Assembly (NCBI RefSeq): GCF_038069945.1
Contig: NZ_JBBPEV010000001.1
Location: 2,054,089 to 2,118,088 of the forward strand
From: Aquabacterium sp. A3
GTDB taxonomy: Bacteria; Pseudomonadota; Gammaproteobacteria; Burkholderiales; Burkholderiaceae_C
Length of the DNA: 64,000 bases
Reading direction: 5' to 3'
The translations under genes and the position numbers were made by a program. The first letter of the stretch is position 1. The number at the start of each line of letters is the position of its first letter. The notes under the pieces were generated by a model. That model ran no database searches, had not been told where the DNA came from, and was given only the letters and a program-made list of their open reading frames with translations. Shown here piece by piece: positions 26,879-36,362 of this stretch.

Positions 26879-27702
26879 TAGGGAGTCTCACGGAGCGGGG
26901 CCAGGGCGGCGCTCAGCATGGCCTTCAGCCAGGGCTGCACGGTGGCGGCACGTTCGGGCAGATAGTCAAACGGCGGCTGCTCGTTCATGTACAGGTGCTG
27001 GCTCATCTCCAGCTGGATGGCCTGCACGCCCTGATCCGGCTGCCCATAGTGGCGGGTGATGTAGCCGCCCTTGAAGCGGCCGTTGTGCACCAGGCTGTAG
27101 GGGCTGGTGCGTGCCACGGCCAGCACGGCGTCGATCACGTCGGCGTGGCAGCTGCGGCCGTCGGCGGTGCCGAAGTTCAGATCGGGCAGCTGGCCCTCGA
27201 ACAGGCGCGGCAACACGCTGGCGATCGAGTGCGCGTCCCACAGCAGCACGGTGCCGTGCGCGGCCTTCAGGCGCGTCAGCTCAGCCTGCAGTTGCTGGTG
27301 GTACGGCTGCCAGTAGGTGGCCAGGCGGCGGGCAGTTTCGGCCGCGTCAGGCTGGGCGTTCGGGCGGTACAGCGGCTCACCGCGAAAGGTGTCCACCGGG
27401 CACAGGCCGGTGGTGGTCTGGCCAGGGTAGAGGCTTTGCCCGTCGGGCGGGCGGTTGAGGTCGATCACGTAGCGCGACACGCGGGCCTTGAGTACCGAGG
27501 CACCCATGGCGATGGCAAAGCCGTAGAGCTGGTCGAGGTGCCAGTCGGTGTCTTGCTTGAGGGCGGCCACCTCGGCCAGGCCCGCCTGCAGCTCGGGCGG
27601 GATCTCGGTGCCCAGGTGGGGGATGGAGATCAGCAGGGGCAGGGTGCCGGGGGTGAAGTCGAAGGTGGGGGGGCTGGTGTCGGTGCTCGTGTTGATGCTC
27701 AT
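26878..27702 (-). CDS. hutG: N-formylglutamate deformylase
   Basis: A 274-residue N-formylglutamate amidohydrolase, which releases glutamate and formate in the last step of one histidine degradation route. Family hallmarks are LLISIPHLGTEIP near the start, DTDWHLDQLYGF near residue 50, RYVIDLNRPPDGQSLYPGQTTTGLCP, and LLWDAHSIAS (metal-binding). It lies downstream of a LysR gene with 4-base overlap. No hutHUI genes are in the window, so its formylated substrate may come from another pathway. Confidence 0.9.
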   Translation of the reverse strand: MSINTSTDTSPPTFDFTPGTLPLLISIPHLGTEIPPELQAGLAEVAALKQDTDWHLDQLYGFAIAMGASVLKARVSRYVIDLNRPPDGQSLYPGQTTTGLCPVDTFRGEPLYRPNAQPDAAETARRLATYWQPYHQQLQAELTRLKAAHGTVLLWDAHSIASVLPRLFEGQLPDLNFGTADGRSCHADVIDAVLAVARTSPYSLVHNGRFKGGYITRHYGQPDQGVQAIQLEMSQHLYMNEQPPFDYLPERAATVQPWLKAMLSAALAPLRETP

Positions 27703-28718
27703 GACGTGATGTCCTCAGGGCAGGAAATGACCTCGCGCGGCAAGGCGGGCAGGCGCTGGTGGATGGCGGGGGCGGTGTCGCGGCGGATGACCTCGCGCGT
27801 GACGCGGGCCACCTCGTCGTCCAGGCCCGACCACTCGCCCTCGCGCGAGAGCAAAAAGAAATGCCGCTGGCCCAGGCGGGCGGGCGGCAGCGGCACCACC
27901 TGCACCGCATCCAGGTGATGGCGGGACTGCCACAGGCAGAGCGGTGTGCTGAGCGCCCAGCCCAGGCCCGAGGCCACGAGGCTGAGCAGCGGGTCGGTGG
28001 CGTCGAACTCGCAGCTGCGCGGGGCCTGCACGCCCACGTGGCGCAGGTAGCGGTCGATCTGCTGGCCCGTGACCGAACGCTGGCTGTAGCGGATCAGGGG
28101 CAGGTGGCTGGCGCTGGCGTTCAGGCCTTGCAGGGTGGCCGGGCCGGGCAGCAGGTGGTCTTTGGGGTAGACCGCCACCCACGACTCTGAAAACAGCAGG
28201 CGCTGGGCGATGCGGGGGTCGTGCACGCTGGTTTCGGTGCAGATGACCATGTCCAGCTCGCGGCCGAGCATCTGTTCGGTGAGCGTGGGCGTCAGGCCCG
28301 ACCACATCTGGAACTCGCGCGCCTTGCCCGCCATGGCGCGGATCAGCGAGGGCCCCACCGTGGCGGCGAACGAGTCCACACAGCCCAGGCGGATCTGGGC
28401 CAGCTCTTGACGGGCGGTGGCGCGCACGTGGTCCATGGCGGCCCGCGCCTGCGAGAGCAGCCGGGCCGCGGCTTCGTGCAACACGCGGCCGGCGTGGGTG
28501 GGGCGCGCGGGGCGCACCTCGCGGTCCATCAACTGCAGGCCCAGGTCGTCTTCCAGCGATTTGATGGCCTGGCTCACGGCGCTCTGGCTCAGGCCCAGGC
28601 GCTCCGCGGCCAGCACCATCGAGCTGGCATCGCACACGGCCACGAAGGTTTCGAGCGCCCGCAGATCGGGCATGTCGAGCGCGCGGCGAACGGTGGCAGG
28701 GGCTTTGCTGGCGGCCAT
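27699..28718 (-). CDS. LysR family transcriptional regulator
   Basis: A 339-residue regulator: helix-turn-helix with FVAVCDASSMVLAAERLGLSQSAVSQAIKSLEDDLG (residues about 25-60) and a two-lobed effector domain. It overlaps hutG by 4 bases and is divergent from the FAD oxidoreductase-hutD pair (147-base spacer), so it probably controls both. The spacer has GCTT-N6-AAGC at 28750-28763 as a possible site. Confidence 0.88.
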   Translation of the reverse strand: MAASKAPATVRRALDMPDLRALETFVAVCDASSMVLAAERLGLSQSAVSQAIKSLEDDLGLQLMDREVRPARPTHAGRVLHEAAARLLSQARAAMDHVRATARQELAQIRLGCVDSFAATVGPSLIRAMAGKAREFQMWSGLTPTLTEQMLGRELDMVICTETSVHDPRIAQRLLFSESWVAVYPKDHLLPGPATLQGLNASASHLPLIRYSQRSVTGQQIDRYLRHVGVQAPRSCEFDATDPLLSLVASGLGWALSTPLCLWQSRHHLDAVQVVPLPPARLGQRHFFLLSREGEWSGLDDEVARVTREVIRRDTAPAIHQRLPALPREVISCPEDITS

Positions 28719-28865
28719 GGGGTCATCCTGAAGGGTTTGCTGAAGCGGCGCTTCAAATTAAGCAATCTCGCATCAAAACATTCAAATGGCTTCACTTGCA
28801 AGGCGCGTACCCGCCGGGCCCTAGGCTGAGCCTCATTGACAACCCCTGTGCTTGAAAGGCCTCCC

Positions 28866-30053
28866 ATGGACCACTTTGACGCGATCGTGATCGGTGCCGG
28901 CGTGATCGGCTCGTCCGTCGCCTATCACCTGGCCCGCCTGGGCGCCAAGAAGGTGCTGGTGCTGGAGCGCCTGCAGATCGGGGCGGGCACGAGTACGCAG
29001 TCCAGCGGCATCTTGCGCACCCACTATTCGGTGATCGAGAACGTCGAGCTGGCGCGCCGCTCATGGTCGGTGTTCACGAACTTCACGGAGTACCTGGGCG
29101 ACGAGGACGCCGCCAGCGGCCTGGTCAAGTGCGGCTACATGATCTGTGCGCCGGATGGCCCCAAGCTGTCGCCGCTCAAAGCCGCCCTGCAAGGCCAGAT
29201 CGACAAGGGCATCGAGGTGCAGTTCATCAGCCAAGCTGCAGCGCGTGAGCGCCTGCCGATCGCCACCTTCGACGACGCAGCCCTGATCGGCTACGAGCCC
29301 GAGGCCGGCTTTGCCGACGCCTACCTGGTGGCCACCAGCTTTGCCCGGGCCGCTCGGCGCCTGGGCGTGAAGATCATGGAGGGCGTGAGCGTGGAGCGCC
29401 TGATCACCGACAACGGCCGGGTGTGCGGTGTGGAGACCACGCAAGGCAGCTTCCGCAGCGACACCGTCATCAGCACCCAGAACATCTGGGCCACCGACAT
29501 CGAACGCTGGACGGGCATCCCCACGCCCGTGGTGCCCGAGCGGCACACCGTGCTGGCGCTGGAATGCGCGGGCCACCCCTACACCTTCCAGATGCCGGTG
29601 TTCAAAGACCTGGGCTCGCCCGGCATGCTGTACTGCCGCAGCTATGGCGGCAACCAGATGCTGGTGAGCGAGGGCACCGTGGGCGAGACCCTGCCCATGC
29701 CGGACAACGAGCAGGGCGACATCTCCATGGACTACGTGGTGGAGGTGGGCGCGCAGGTGGCCGAGCGCTTCCCGGCCTATGAGGCCGCGGGCCTGGCCTC
29801 GCAATGGACGGGCGTGTACGACGTGACGCCGGACTGGAACCCCGTGTTGGGCCGCGTGCCCGGCCTGCAGGGCCTGATCGTGGGCTATGGCTTCTCGGGC
29901 CACGGCTTCAAGCTCTCGCCGGCCGTGGGCCTGGTGCTGGCGCAGTGCGCGCTGGGCCTGCCCACCGAGGTGTCGCTGTCGCCCTACGCGCTGGAGCGCT
30001 TCAGCACCGGCCAGTTGCTCACGGGCAAGTACGGCCTGGGGGCGGTGTCTTGA
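28866..30053 (+). CDS. FAD-dependent oxidoreductase, DAO / sarcosine oxidase beta-like
   Basis: A 395-residue flavoenzyme. The N-terminal Rossmann motif is IVIGAGVIGSSVAYHLARLGAKKVLVLE. SSGILRTHYS follows, and the C-terminal GLIVGYGFSGHGFKLSPAVG is typical of the D-amino-acid-oxidase / sarcosine-oxidase group that oxidises secondary or tertiary amines and amino acids. I start at ATG 28866 next to the flavin motif. The substrate is not readable; context (HutD, HutG and the amide-forming cluster to the right) points to an N-substituted amino acid. Its TGA overlaps a TTG start of hutD. Confidence 0.88.
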   Translation: MDHFDAIVIGAGVIGSSVAYHLARLGAKKVLVLERLQIGAGTSTQSSGILRTHYSVIENVELARRSWSVFTNFTEYLGDEDAASGLVKCGYMICAPDGPKLSPLKAALQGQIDKGIEVQFISQAAARERLPIATFDDAALIGYEPEAGFADAYLVATSFARAARRLGVKIMEGVSVERLITDNGRVCGVETTQGSFRSDTVISTQNIWATDIERWTGIPTPVVPERHTVLALECAGHPYTFQMPVFKDLGSPGMLYCRSYGGNQMLVSEGTVGETLPMPDNEQGDISMDYVVEVGAQVAERFPAYEAAGLASQWTGVYDVTPDWNPVLGRVPGLQGLIVGYGFSGHGFKLSPAVGLVLAQCALGLPTEVSLSPYALERFSTGQLLTGKYGLGAVS

Positions 30054-30628
30054 ACCGAGGCCTCACCCGCCTGCACCTGCACACCCTGCCGCGTGAGCGC
30101 TGGGCCAACGGCCTGGGCTGGACGCGGCCGGTGGCGCAGGCGGCCGACGCCCACCAGGGCCTGCTGTGGCGCGTGAGCCTGGCCGAGATCACCGAGGCGG
30201 CCCCGTTTTCGTGCTTTGAGGGCATGGACCGCACGGCCGTGCTGGTGCACGGTGGGCCCGTGGTCTTGCAAGGGCCCGATCAGCGTTGGTGTTTGAACCA
30301 ACCGGGCGACGAAGCCCGGTTCGCGGGCGAGTGGGCGCTCAGCAATGCGCGGCCTGAACACGAGGCGATGCTCTGGAACGTGATGGTGCGACGCGGCGCG
30401 GCGCAGGCGCAGGTGCGCTGCGTGGCCGACCAGGACTGGACGGCGCCCGGCGAGGGCATCGGCCTGGTGTGGGTGCTGGCGGGGTGCTTTGAGTTGGCGG
30501 GGGCCGGTCAAGCGCCTTTGCGGGTGGGCGATGGCCTGTGGCTGCCGCCTGGCGAGGTCGGCGTGGTCTTGAGGCCTGCCTCAAGCGATGCGCGCTTGTT
30601 GGTGACCACGGTGCAGCCTCAGGCATAG
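30050..30628 (+). CDS. hutD: HutD family protein
   Basis: A 192-residue cupin-like protein. RWANGLGWTRPVA near the start, LWRVSLAEITEAAPFSCFEGMDR and AWNVM-like LWNVMVRRG segments match HutD, a protein of histidine-utilisation loci thought to modulate expression. The only in-frame start near the expected position is TTG 30050, within TTGA shared with the preceding stop, which suggests coupled translation. The gene overlaps the convergent hipA-like gene by 10 bases. Confidence 0.82.
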   Translation: MNRGLTRLHLHTLPRERWANGLGWTRPVAQAADAHQGLLWRVSLAEITEAAPFSCFEGMDRTAVLVHGGPVVLQGPDQRWCLNQPGDEARFAGEWALSNARPEHEAMLWNVMVRRGAAQAQVRCVADQDWTAPGEGIGLVWVLAGCFELAGAGQAPLRVGDGLWLPPGEVGVVLRPASSDARLLVTTVQPQA

Positions 30629-31878
30629 GCCTGGCGTTGCGCCAGCAGGTGGGGGCGGTCAATGCAGGCGCTCAGCGCGTCCATGTCGGCGGTGCCCACG
30701 CCCAGCGCCTTGAAATGCCGCTGCCAACCGTTCACCACGCGCACCACCTCGCTGATCAAGGCCAGCGCCCGGGGCCGCGCGATGCCGAACTCGGGCAACT
30801 GGGTCAGTGCATTGTCCAGCGTCGAGGCCGCACCTTGGGTGCCCACCACCATGGCCTGATAGCCCATGCTCAGCAGGCTGGGCACCACGTCAAAGGCCGG
30901 CGCCAGGTCATGGTAGCCGTCCAGGGTCAGGCGCAGGCAGTGGTTGCGCTCATGGTCGTCGGTGTTGTCCATCAGGATGTTGAACACCATGCGCTTGAAC
31001 AACTCTTCGCGCATGGCGTGCTGCCGGTCCGGGTGGCCCAGGCGCAGCAACACCGAGGCCAGGGCGCCATAGCTCTCGGGCAGTTGCGCCGCCAGCAGGG
31101 CCGTTCTGGCCGAAATGCAATGCACCCGGTAGGCCCCCAGGCGATCAAAGCGCTGGATGGTCAAGGCGTGGCGCGCCTTGCCATGGCGTGAGGGCAAGGG
31201 CAGCACATCCGTCGTTGCCGCCCGGATGCCCGCCTGCGCGGCCAGGGTCATGGTGGCGTGCTCGATCAACGGTGTGTCGACCGGGTCGTCAAGCTCACTG
31301 AACTTGATCACGCAGGGGCCCTGGTCGGTGTGCAGCAGGGCCTTGGGGCGTGCGCCGCCCAGGGTCACGCCGGGCTTGAGCAGGCGCTCGATGTCGGGCG
31401 TGATCGGGGCCTGGGCTTGCAGCGCCTCCACGGCGTGGCTGAGTGCCTGCACATCGGCCAGGCGTGGGTACGGGCCCAGCGTGCGGGGCACGTAGCGATC
31501 ACTTGAGATGGACACGCCCAGCGCGCCAAAGCGGTCATCGCCGGCCAGCAGCAGCATCTCCAGCACCGACAGGCGCTTGGGCCGGTCCACGTGCTGGATG
31601 ATGCGCTCGCCCCAGCGATCGGGGCGGGCGTCGTCCAGGGCGCCCGGTGCGCTGTGGCGTTGCCCGGCGCTGAAGGTCTGGCCTGCGATCAGGGGCAGGT
31701 TCTCGCTCAAAGGGAAGTGCCACCAGCCGGGCGCGTAGGTGAAGGTGGCGCAGTCGTGGACCAGGGCCGACAGCTGGATCTCGCCCACCAGGGTGGGCGC
31801 GGCGGGGTTGATCAGCGCCCACAGGTAGAGCTGGTCTTGCGGCGCGTACGTGCGGGGGTCCACCCCCAGTGCGCTCAT
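30619..31878 (-). CDS. HipA-type serine/threonine kinase toxin
   Basis: A 419-residue HipA-like kinase. The nucleotide-binding lysine is in CVIKFSELDD. The catalytic loop is NILMDNTDDHERNHCL, and the metal-binding DLAPAFDVVPSL follows. HipA toxins phosphorylate aminoacyl-tRNA synthetases and arrest growth. The start overlaps the hipB-like stop by 4 bases (ATGA). All catalytic elements look intact. Confidence 0.9.
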   Translation of the reverse strand: MSALGVDPRTYAPQDQLYLWALINPAAPTLVGEIQLSALVHDCATFTYAPGWWHFPLSENLPLIAGQTFSAGQRHSAPGALDDARPDRWGERIIQHVDRPKRLSVLEMLLLAGDDRFGALGVSISSDRYVPRTLGPYPRLADVQALSHAVEALQAQAPITPDIERLLKPGVTLGGARPKALLHTDQGPCVIKFSELDDPVDTPLIEHATMTLAAQAGIRAATTDVLPLPSRHGKARHALTIQRFDRLGAYRVHCISARTALLAAQLPESYGALASVLLRLGHPDRQHAMREELFKRMVFNILMDNTDDHERNHCLRLTLDGYHDLAPAFDVVPSLLSMGYQAMVVGTQGAASTLDNALTQLPEFGIARPRALALISEVVRVVNGWQRHFKALGVGTADMDALSACIDRPHLLAQRQAYA

Positions 31879-32306
31879 GGGGGGGGCTCCGGTTGGCCCA
31901 TGAGCGCGGCCAGGCCCGCGGCCACCCGGGTGTGGTCGGCCGGCGCAAACGCCGGGGGCGAGGGTTCGGCGCTGGTGGCTGCGGGCGTGACCACCGCGGC
32001 GCGCCCCTGCACGCGCTTGACCTCGCGCTCCAGCGCGGTGTGGTCGTTCAAGGGGGCGATCAGGCCGGCCAGGTTGGCGTTCTGGTTGATCAGCCACATG
32101 CACATCACATAAGACGCCATGGCCACGGACGGATCACCTCGCTCGATGCGCGCCATGGTGGGCTGCGACACGCCCAGCTTGCGGGCCCACTGCGCCTGGG
32201 TCTCGCGACGGCGCTTGCGCGCAATCACGATGTTTTGCGCGAGCAATTCAATCTGCTGGAGGACCGCTTGCGGGTAGTCCGCAGGCTTGGTGTTCTGGCG
32301 GGGCAT
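31875..32306 (-). CDS. HipB-type antitoxin, XRE family
   Basis: A 143-residue DNA-binding antitoxin. A helix-turn-helix (ETQAQWARKLGVSQPTMARIERGDPSVAM, about residues 34-62) is followed by a longer Ala/Pro-rich C-terminal tail than in E. coli HipB (88 residues). It would neutralise the adjacent HipA-like kinase and repress the operon through the palindromic half-sites at 32306-32430. Its start codon lies inside the first site. Confidence 0.87.
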   Translation of the reverse strand: MPRQNTKPADYPQAVLQQIELLAQNIVIARKRRRETQAQWARKLGVSQPTMARIERGDPSVAMASYVMCMWLINQNANLAGLIAPLNDHTALEREVKRVQGRAAVVTPAATSAEPSPPAFAPADHTRVAAGLAALMGQPEPPP

Positions 32307-32430
32307 TCATAGATGTTATCAACTCCGCCATGAAAAGCAAATCTATGGATGCTTTGCGGCGGCAGATTTGCCGGCCCATCGCAATTATTCATAGATAAAT
32401 GCTGTTGATGGACTTGTGTAGATCTATGAA
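32306..32430. promoter_or_regulatory. Four operator half-sites upstream of the hipBA pair
   Basis: TTCATAGAT at 32306-32314 and ATCTATGGA at 32341-32349 form one inverted pair. TTCATAGAT at 32388-32396 and ATCTATGAA at 32422-32430 form another. Within each pair the half-sites are 34-35 bases apart start to start. The arrangement suits cooperative binding of the HipB-like dimer with DNA bending. The intervening DNA is AT-rich and must hold the operon promoter. Confidence 0.7.
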
Positions 32431-32451
32431 TGAGCGGCGGGCGGGCATGTT

Positions 32452-33063
32452 TTACCCCGCCACCTGCGGATACACGATCACCGACAGAAACCTGATCGGG
32501 CAGGCCAGCAGCCGCTCGGGCCCGTGCGGCACCTCGCCCTGGAAGTTCAGCGCATCGCCGGGCTCCAGCACATAGGTCTCCTGGCCCACGCGGTACTCGA
32601 TGCGGCCCTCCAGCATGTAGATGAACTCGGTGCCCGGGTGTTCGAAGCTGGGGTAGCGCTCGCTGTCGTCCTCGATGGTGATCAAAAACGGCTCGAAGTG
32701 TTTGACCGGGCCCTGGTCATAGGCCAGCAGTTGGTAGGTGTGCCCGCTTTTGGTGCCCCGGCGCACCACTTCCATGCCGGCGCCGTGCTTGATGTGCTGG
32801 GCCGAGGTGGTGGTGGCGTCGTACTTGCTGAACAGCATCGACATCGACACCCCCAGGGCCCGCGCGATGCGGGCCAGCGTGTCCATGCCAGCGCTGGTCT
32901 GCCCGTTCTCGATCTTGGAGAGCATGCCGCGGCTGATGTCGGCCTGCTCGGCCACCTGGGCGATGGTCAGGCCGTGCTTCTGGCGCTGCTCGCGGATGGC
33001 CGCGCCCACGGTTTCTTCCAGCGATGGGCTGTTGACGCCCTGTTCTTCCTGCTCCGATTCCAA
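32452..33063 (-). CDS. XRE-cupin transcriptional regulator
   Basis: A 203-residue regulator with an N-terminal helix-turn-helix ([26 protein letters not shown], about residues 32-57) and a C-terminal cupin sensor domain ([19 protein letters not shown] and [16 protein letters not shown]). Proteins of this layout often control amine, polyamine or glutamine metabolism. It is divergent from the glutamine-synthetase-like gene, with a perfect 11-bp inverted repeat in the shared promoter, and so is its likely regulator. Confidence 0.88.
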   Translation of the reverse strand: MESEQEEQGVNSPSLEETVGAAIREQRQKHGLTIAQVAEQADISRGMLSKIENGQTSAGMDTLARIARALGVSMSMLFSKYDATTTSAQHIKHGAGMEVVRRGTKSGHTYQLLAYDQGPVKHFEPFLITIEDDSERYPSFEHPGTEFIYMLEGRIEYRVGQETYVLEPGDALNFQGEVPHGPERLLACPIRFLSVIVYPQVAG

Positions 33064-33136
33064 GCCCGACTCCTCTTCAGCATGCCTTGGCGATGAGTGT
33101 ATGTGCAGGCCTTGGGCCAGCGTGGCGCCTCATTTT

Positions 33137-33179
33137 GGTGTTTCCTGATAGGCACACTAGTTGCATGACAGGAAACACC
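33137..33179. promoter_or_regulatory. Inverted-repeat operator between XRE-cupin and glutamine-synthetase-like genes
   Basis: GGTGTTTCCTG (33137-33147) and CAGGAAACACC (33169-33179) are perfect inverted repeats 21 bases apart, centred in the divergent promoter region. The length and symmetry fit two dimer sites or one looped site of the XRE-cupin regulator. Confidence 0.65.
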
Positions 33180-33215
33180 GAGCCACACCAAACCGCGACA
33201 CAAAGGAGCCCCACC

Positions 33216-34610
33216 GTGAACGCTGCCCTGTCCCTGCCCCCCGAAGCCCCGCCGGGTGAGCTGATCGCCCCGGCGCGCTTCGACACCCTGGACGCCGCCC
33301 AGCAGTACCTGCGCGCCCAGGGCGTGTCGTACGTGCTGGCCCAGTTTGTGGACATCCACGGCGTGGCCAAGGCCAAGTCGGTGCCCGTGGCCCACCTGGG
33401 CACCGTGCTGAGCGAGGGCGCGGGCTTTGCGGGCTTTGCCATCTGTGGCGTGGGCATCGAGCCCCACGGCCCCGACTTCATGGCCCGGGGCGACCTGAGC
33501 ACCGTGCAACTGGTGCCCTGGCAGCCGGGCCTGGCCCGCATCGTGTGCGAAGGCCATGTGAACGGCGAGCCTTGGGCCTACGACAGCCGCGTGGTGCTCA
33601 AGACCCAGACGGCCCGCCTGGCCGAACGCGGCCTGACCCTGTACACCGGCCTGGAGCCCGAGTTCTCGCTGCTCAAGCGGTCGGCAGACGGCGGCATCGA
33701 GCCCTGCGATGCCAGCGACACGCTGGCCAAGCCCTGCTACGACTACAAAGGCCTCTCGCGCACCCGTGCGTACCTGGAGAAGTTGTCCAACGCGATGCGC
33801 GCCAGCGGCCTGGATGTTTATCAGATCGACCACGAAGACGCCAACGGCCAGTTCGAGCTGAACTACACCTACACCGACTGCCTCACCTCGTGTGACCACT
33901 TCGTGTTCTTCAAGATGGCGGCCGCCGAGATCGCCAACGAGATGGGCCTGGTGTGCTCCTTCATGCCCAAGCCCTTTGCCAACCGCCCGGGCAATGGCAT
34001 GCACATGCACCTGTCCATCGGCGATGGCCAGCGCAACCTGTTTGCCGACCCGGCCGACCCGCAGGGCCTGGAGCTCTCGCCCATGGCGTATCACTTCCTG
34101 GGCGGCCTGCTGGCCCATGCCCCGGCGCTGACCGCCTTGTGCGCGCCCACGGTGAACTCGTACAAGCGCTTGGTGGTGGGCCGCTCGCTCACGGGCGCCA
34201 CCTGGGCCCCGGCCTACATCTCTTACGGCGACAACAACCGTTCGACCATGGTGCGCATCCCCAAGGGCCGGCTGGAGCTGCGCCTGCCCGATGGCTCGTG
34301 CAACCCCTACCTGGCCACGGCCGCCGTGATCGCCGCGGGCCTCGACGGCATCGACCGCCAGTTGGACCCGGGTGCACCACGCAACGTCAACCTCTACGAC
34401 TGGAGCGCCGCGCAGTTGAAGGACGCCGGCATCGGCCTGCTGCCGCAAAACCTGGGCGCCGCGCTGGACGCGCTGGACGCCGACGAGCTGATCAAGTCGG
34501 CCCTGGGCCCGGTGGCCGACGAGTTCCTCACCCTCAAGCGCATGGAATGGATCGAGTACCAGCGCCACGTGTCGGACTGGGAAGTCAAGCAGTACCTCGA
34601 ATTTTTCTGA
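33216..34610 (+). CDS. Type III glutamine synthetase-like ligase (GlnT / gamma-glutamylmethylamide synthetase group)
   Basis: A 464-residue ATP-dependent glutamate-amine ligase. It has the glutamine-synthetase fold with [10 protein letters not shown] (metal site), [18 protein letters not shown], a Met-His loop in GNGMHMHLS, and the RNVNLY-like tail in [11 protein letters not shown] use the GTG start at 33216, preceded by AAAGGAG at 33202-33208; the upstream ATG at 33087 would run through the operator. The three following genes are split glutamate-synthase pieces, the arrangement known as gmaS-mgsABC (methylamine assimilation via N-methylglutamate) or glnT-glxBCD. Which amine is used cannot be read from the sequence. 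Confidence 0.88.
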   Translation: MNAALSLPPEAPPGELIAPARFDTLDAAQQYLRAQGVSYVLAQFVDIHGVAKAKSVPVAHLGTVLSEGAGFAGFAICGVGIEPHGPDFMARGDLSTVQLVPWQPGLARIVCEGHVNGEPWAYDSRVVLKTQTARLAERGLTLYTGLEPEFSLLKRSADGGIEPCDASDTLAKPCYDYKGLSRTRAYLEKLSNAMRASGLDVYQIDHEDANGQFELNYTYTDCLTSCDHFVFFKMAAAEIANEMGLVCSFMPKPFANRPGNGMHMHLSIGDGQRNLFADPADPQGLELSPMAYHFLGGLLAHAPALTALCAPTVNSYKRLVVGRSLTGATWAPAYISYGDNNRSTMVRIPKGRLELRLPDGSCNPYLATAAVIAAGLDGIDRQLDPGAPRNVNLYDWSAAQLKDAGIGLLPQNLGAALDALDADELIKSALGPVADEFLTLKRMEWIEYQRHVSDWEVKQYLEFF

Positions 34611-34628
34611 AGAAGGATCACAACCATC

Positions 34629-35549
34629 ATGTGTGGAATCGTTGGATTGCTCCTCAAAAAGCCCGCGCTGCGCAGCCAGCTCGGCGAACTCATGGTGCCC
34701 ATGCTGATCGGCATGACCGAGCGGGGCCCGGACTCCGCCGGCCTGGCCGTGTTCACCGAGCCGCTGCCTGCGGGCCAGCGCAAGATCAGCGTGTACTCGG
34801 GCCTGACCGATGAGGGCGCGGGCTACCACTGGCAGGGCCTGCTCGATGCGCTCAACACCGAGCTGAAGGTGCAGGCCCGCGCCAGCATCAAGGCCAACCA
34901 CGCCGTCATCACCTTTGAAGGTGAGGCCCCCTCGCAGATTGACGCCGTGAAGGCCTTCGTCAAGTCCCATGGCCCGAAGCTGCACCTGCTGTCGGCCGGC
35001 CGCAGCATCGAGCTGTACAAGGACATCGGCAGGCCCGCCGAGGTGGCCGCGCGCTACCAATTTGGCCAGCTGCAAGGCAGCCACCTGGTGGGCCACACGC
35101 GCATGGCCACCGAGAGCGCCGTCACACCCGACCGCGCCCACCCCTTCACCGCCGGTGAAGACTTCTGCCTGGTGCACAACGGGTCGCTGTCGAACCCCAA
35201 TGGCGTGCGCCGCATGCTGGAGCCGCGCGGCATCCAGTTCGAAACCGACAACGACACCGAGGCCGCCTGCCGCTTTCTGGAATGGCGCCTGCGCGAAGGC
35301 GACACCCTGCACGCCGCGCTGCAAAAGGGCTTCGAGGCGCTGGACGGCTTCTACACCTTCTTGATGGGCACCAGCACCGAGCTGGCCCTGATCCGCGACC
35401 CCTTTGCCTGCAAACCGGCCGTGGTGGCCGAGACCGACGACTACGTGGCCATCGCCTCCGAGTTCCGCTCGCTGGCCCACCTGCCCGATGTGAAACACGC
35501 CACCGTGTTCGAACCTGCCCCTGAGGAGATGTACGTATGGAAGGCTTGA
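34629..35549 (+). CDS. Class II glutamine amidotransferase subunit (MgsA/GlxB-like)
   Basis: A 306-residue N-terminal-nucleophile amidotransferase. Catalytic Cys2 follows the initiator Met (MCGIVGLLL). TERGPDSAGLAVF and HTRMATES are the conserved glutaminase segments, matching the first domain of glutamate synthase / GlxB. It would release ammonia or amine from the amide made by the upstream ligase. It overlaps the next gene by 13 bases. Confidence 0.9.
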   Translation: MCGIVGLLLKKPALRSQLGELMVPMLIGMTERGPDSAGLAVFTEPLPAGQRKISVYSGLTDEGAGYHWQGLLDALNTELKVQARASIKANHAVITFEGEAPSQIDAVKAFVKSHGPKLHLLSAGRSIELYKDIGRPAEVAARYQFGQLQGSHLVGHTRMATESAVTPDRAHPFTAGEDFCLVHNGSLSNPNGVRRMLEPRGIQFETDNDTEAACRFLEWRLREGDTLHAALQKGFEALDGFYTFLMGTSTELALIRDPFACKPAVVAETDDYVAIASEFRSLAHLPDVKHATVFEPAPEEMYVWKA

Positions 35550-36226
35550 GCTTTGATGTGAGCCAAGGCGGCGTGCGCCCGCTCAACCAGTACCTGCACG
35601 GCCCCGCCAGTGAGCTGACCGGCCAGCACATCACCGTGCTCAACCCCGATGGCGCCCACAACATCGCCGTGGGTTTGAACGCCGCCGTCAAGGTCACCAT
35701 CGACGGCCATGCGGGCTACTACGCCGCCGGCATGAACAAGCTGGCCGACGTCACCATCCACGGCAGCGCCAGCACCGGCGTGGCCGAGAACATGATGAGC
35801 GGCCGCGTGCACGTGAAGGGCTTTGCCTCGAACAGCGCCGGGGCCTCGGCCCACGGTGGCCTGCTGATCATCGATGGCGACGCGGGCCTGCGCTGCGGCA
35901 TCTCGCTCAAAGGCGGTGACATCGTGGTGGGTGGCTCCGTGGGCAGCTTCTCGGGCTTCATGGCCCAGGCCGGCCGCATGGTGATCTGCGGCAACGCCGG
36001 CGATGCCCTGGGCGACTCGCTGTACGAAGCCGTGATCTACGTGAAGGGCGACATCAAGAGCCTGGGCGCCGATGCGCAGATCGAGCCGCTGGGCGATGCC
36101 GACATCACCGCGCTGACCGAGCTGCTGGCTGCTGCCGGACTGGGCCACCAGCCACGTGACTTCAAGCGCGTGGCTTCGGCCCGCAGTCTTTACCACTGGA
36201 ACGCTGACGCTGAACAAGAGTATTGA
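35537..36226 (+). CDS. Glutamate synthase GXGXG-domain subunit (MgsB/GlxC-like)
   Basis: A 229-residue protein made of the right-handed beta-helix GXGXG domain found at the C-terminus of large glutamate synthases. Repeats such as VTIHGSASTGVAENMM and IIVGGSVGSF-like turns are clear, and GDIVVGGSVGSFSGFMAQAG is near residue 130. It is a structural partner of the FMN-binding subunit encoded next. Translation is probably coupled through the 13-base overlap with the preceding gene. Confidence 0.9.
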   Translation: MEGLSFDVSQGGVRPLNQYLHGPASELTGQHITVLNPDGAHNIAVGLNAAVKVTIDGHAGYYAAGMNKLADVTIHGSASTGVAENMMSGRVHVKGFASNSAGASAHGGLLIIDGDAGLRCGISLKGGDIVVGGSVGSFSGFMAQAGRMVICGNAGDALGDSLYEAVIYVKGDIKSLGADAQIEPLGDADITALTELLAAAGLGHQPRDFKRVASARSLYHWNADAEQEY

Positions 36227-36362
36227 TGGACCACCCCCTACGCGCTGCGCGCGCCCCCTCAAGGGGGCCACACCAGCGGACCGGCCAAGCCGGACCCGCG
36301 GTGTGTGCTGGATCAGGCCTTGTGGTGCCACCAGCCGAGCGTCGCCAAACGGAGCAATGAAC
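36227..36362. repeat. G/C-rich intergenic palindromes within the glutamate synthase-like operon
   Basis: The 136-base spacer holds GCCCCCT / AGGGGGC (36253-36259 / 36262-36268) and a second dyad CCGGC-caa-GCCGG near 36281. It is flanked by repeated GCGC tracts. It looks like a REP-type intergenic element of the kind common in Comamonadaceae rather than a promoter. I found no second copy in this window. Confidence 0.4.

Noticed and set aside
33087..33215. Longer start for the glutamine-synthetase-like gene
   Set aside because: The added residues would be encoded by the inverted-repeat operator region, and the GTG 33216 has the AAAGGAG site.
36227..36362. Promoter or regulatory RNA between the glutamate synthase-like genes
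   Set aside because: Only REP-like GC palindromes are seen. There is no -35/-10 pair and the genes form an obvious operon.
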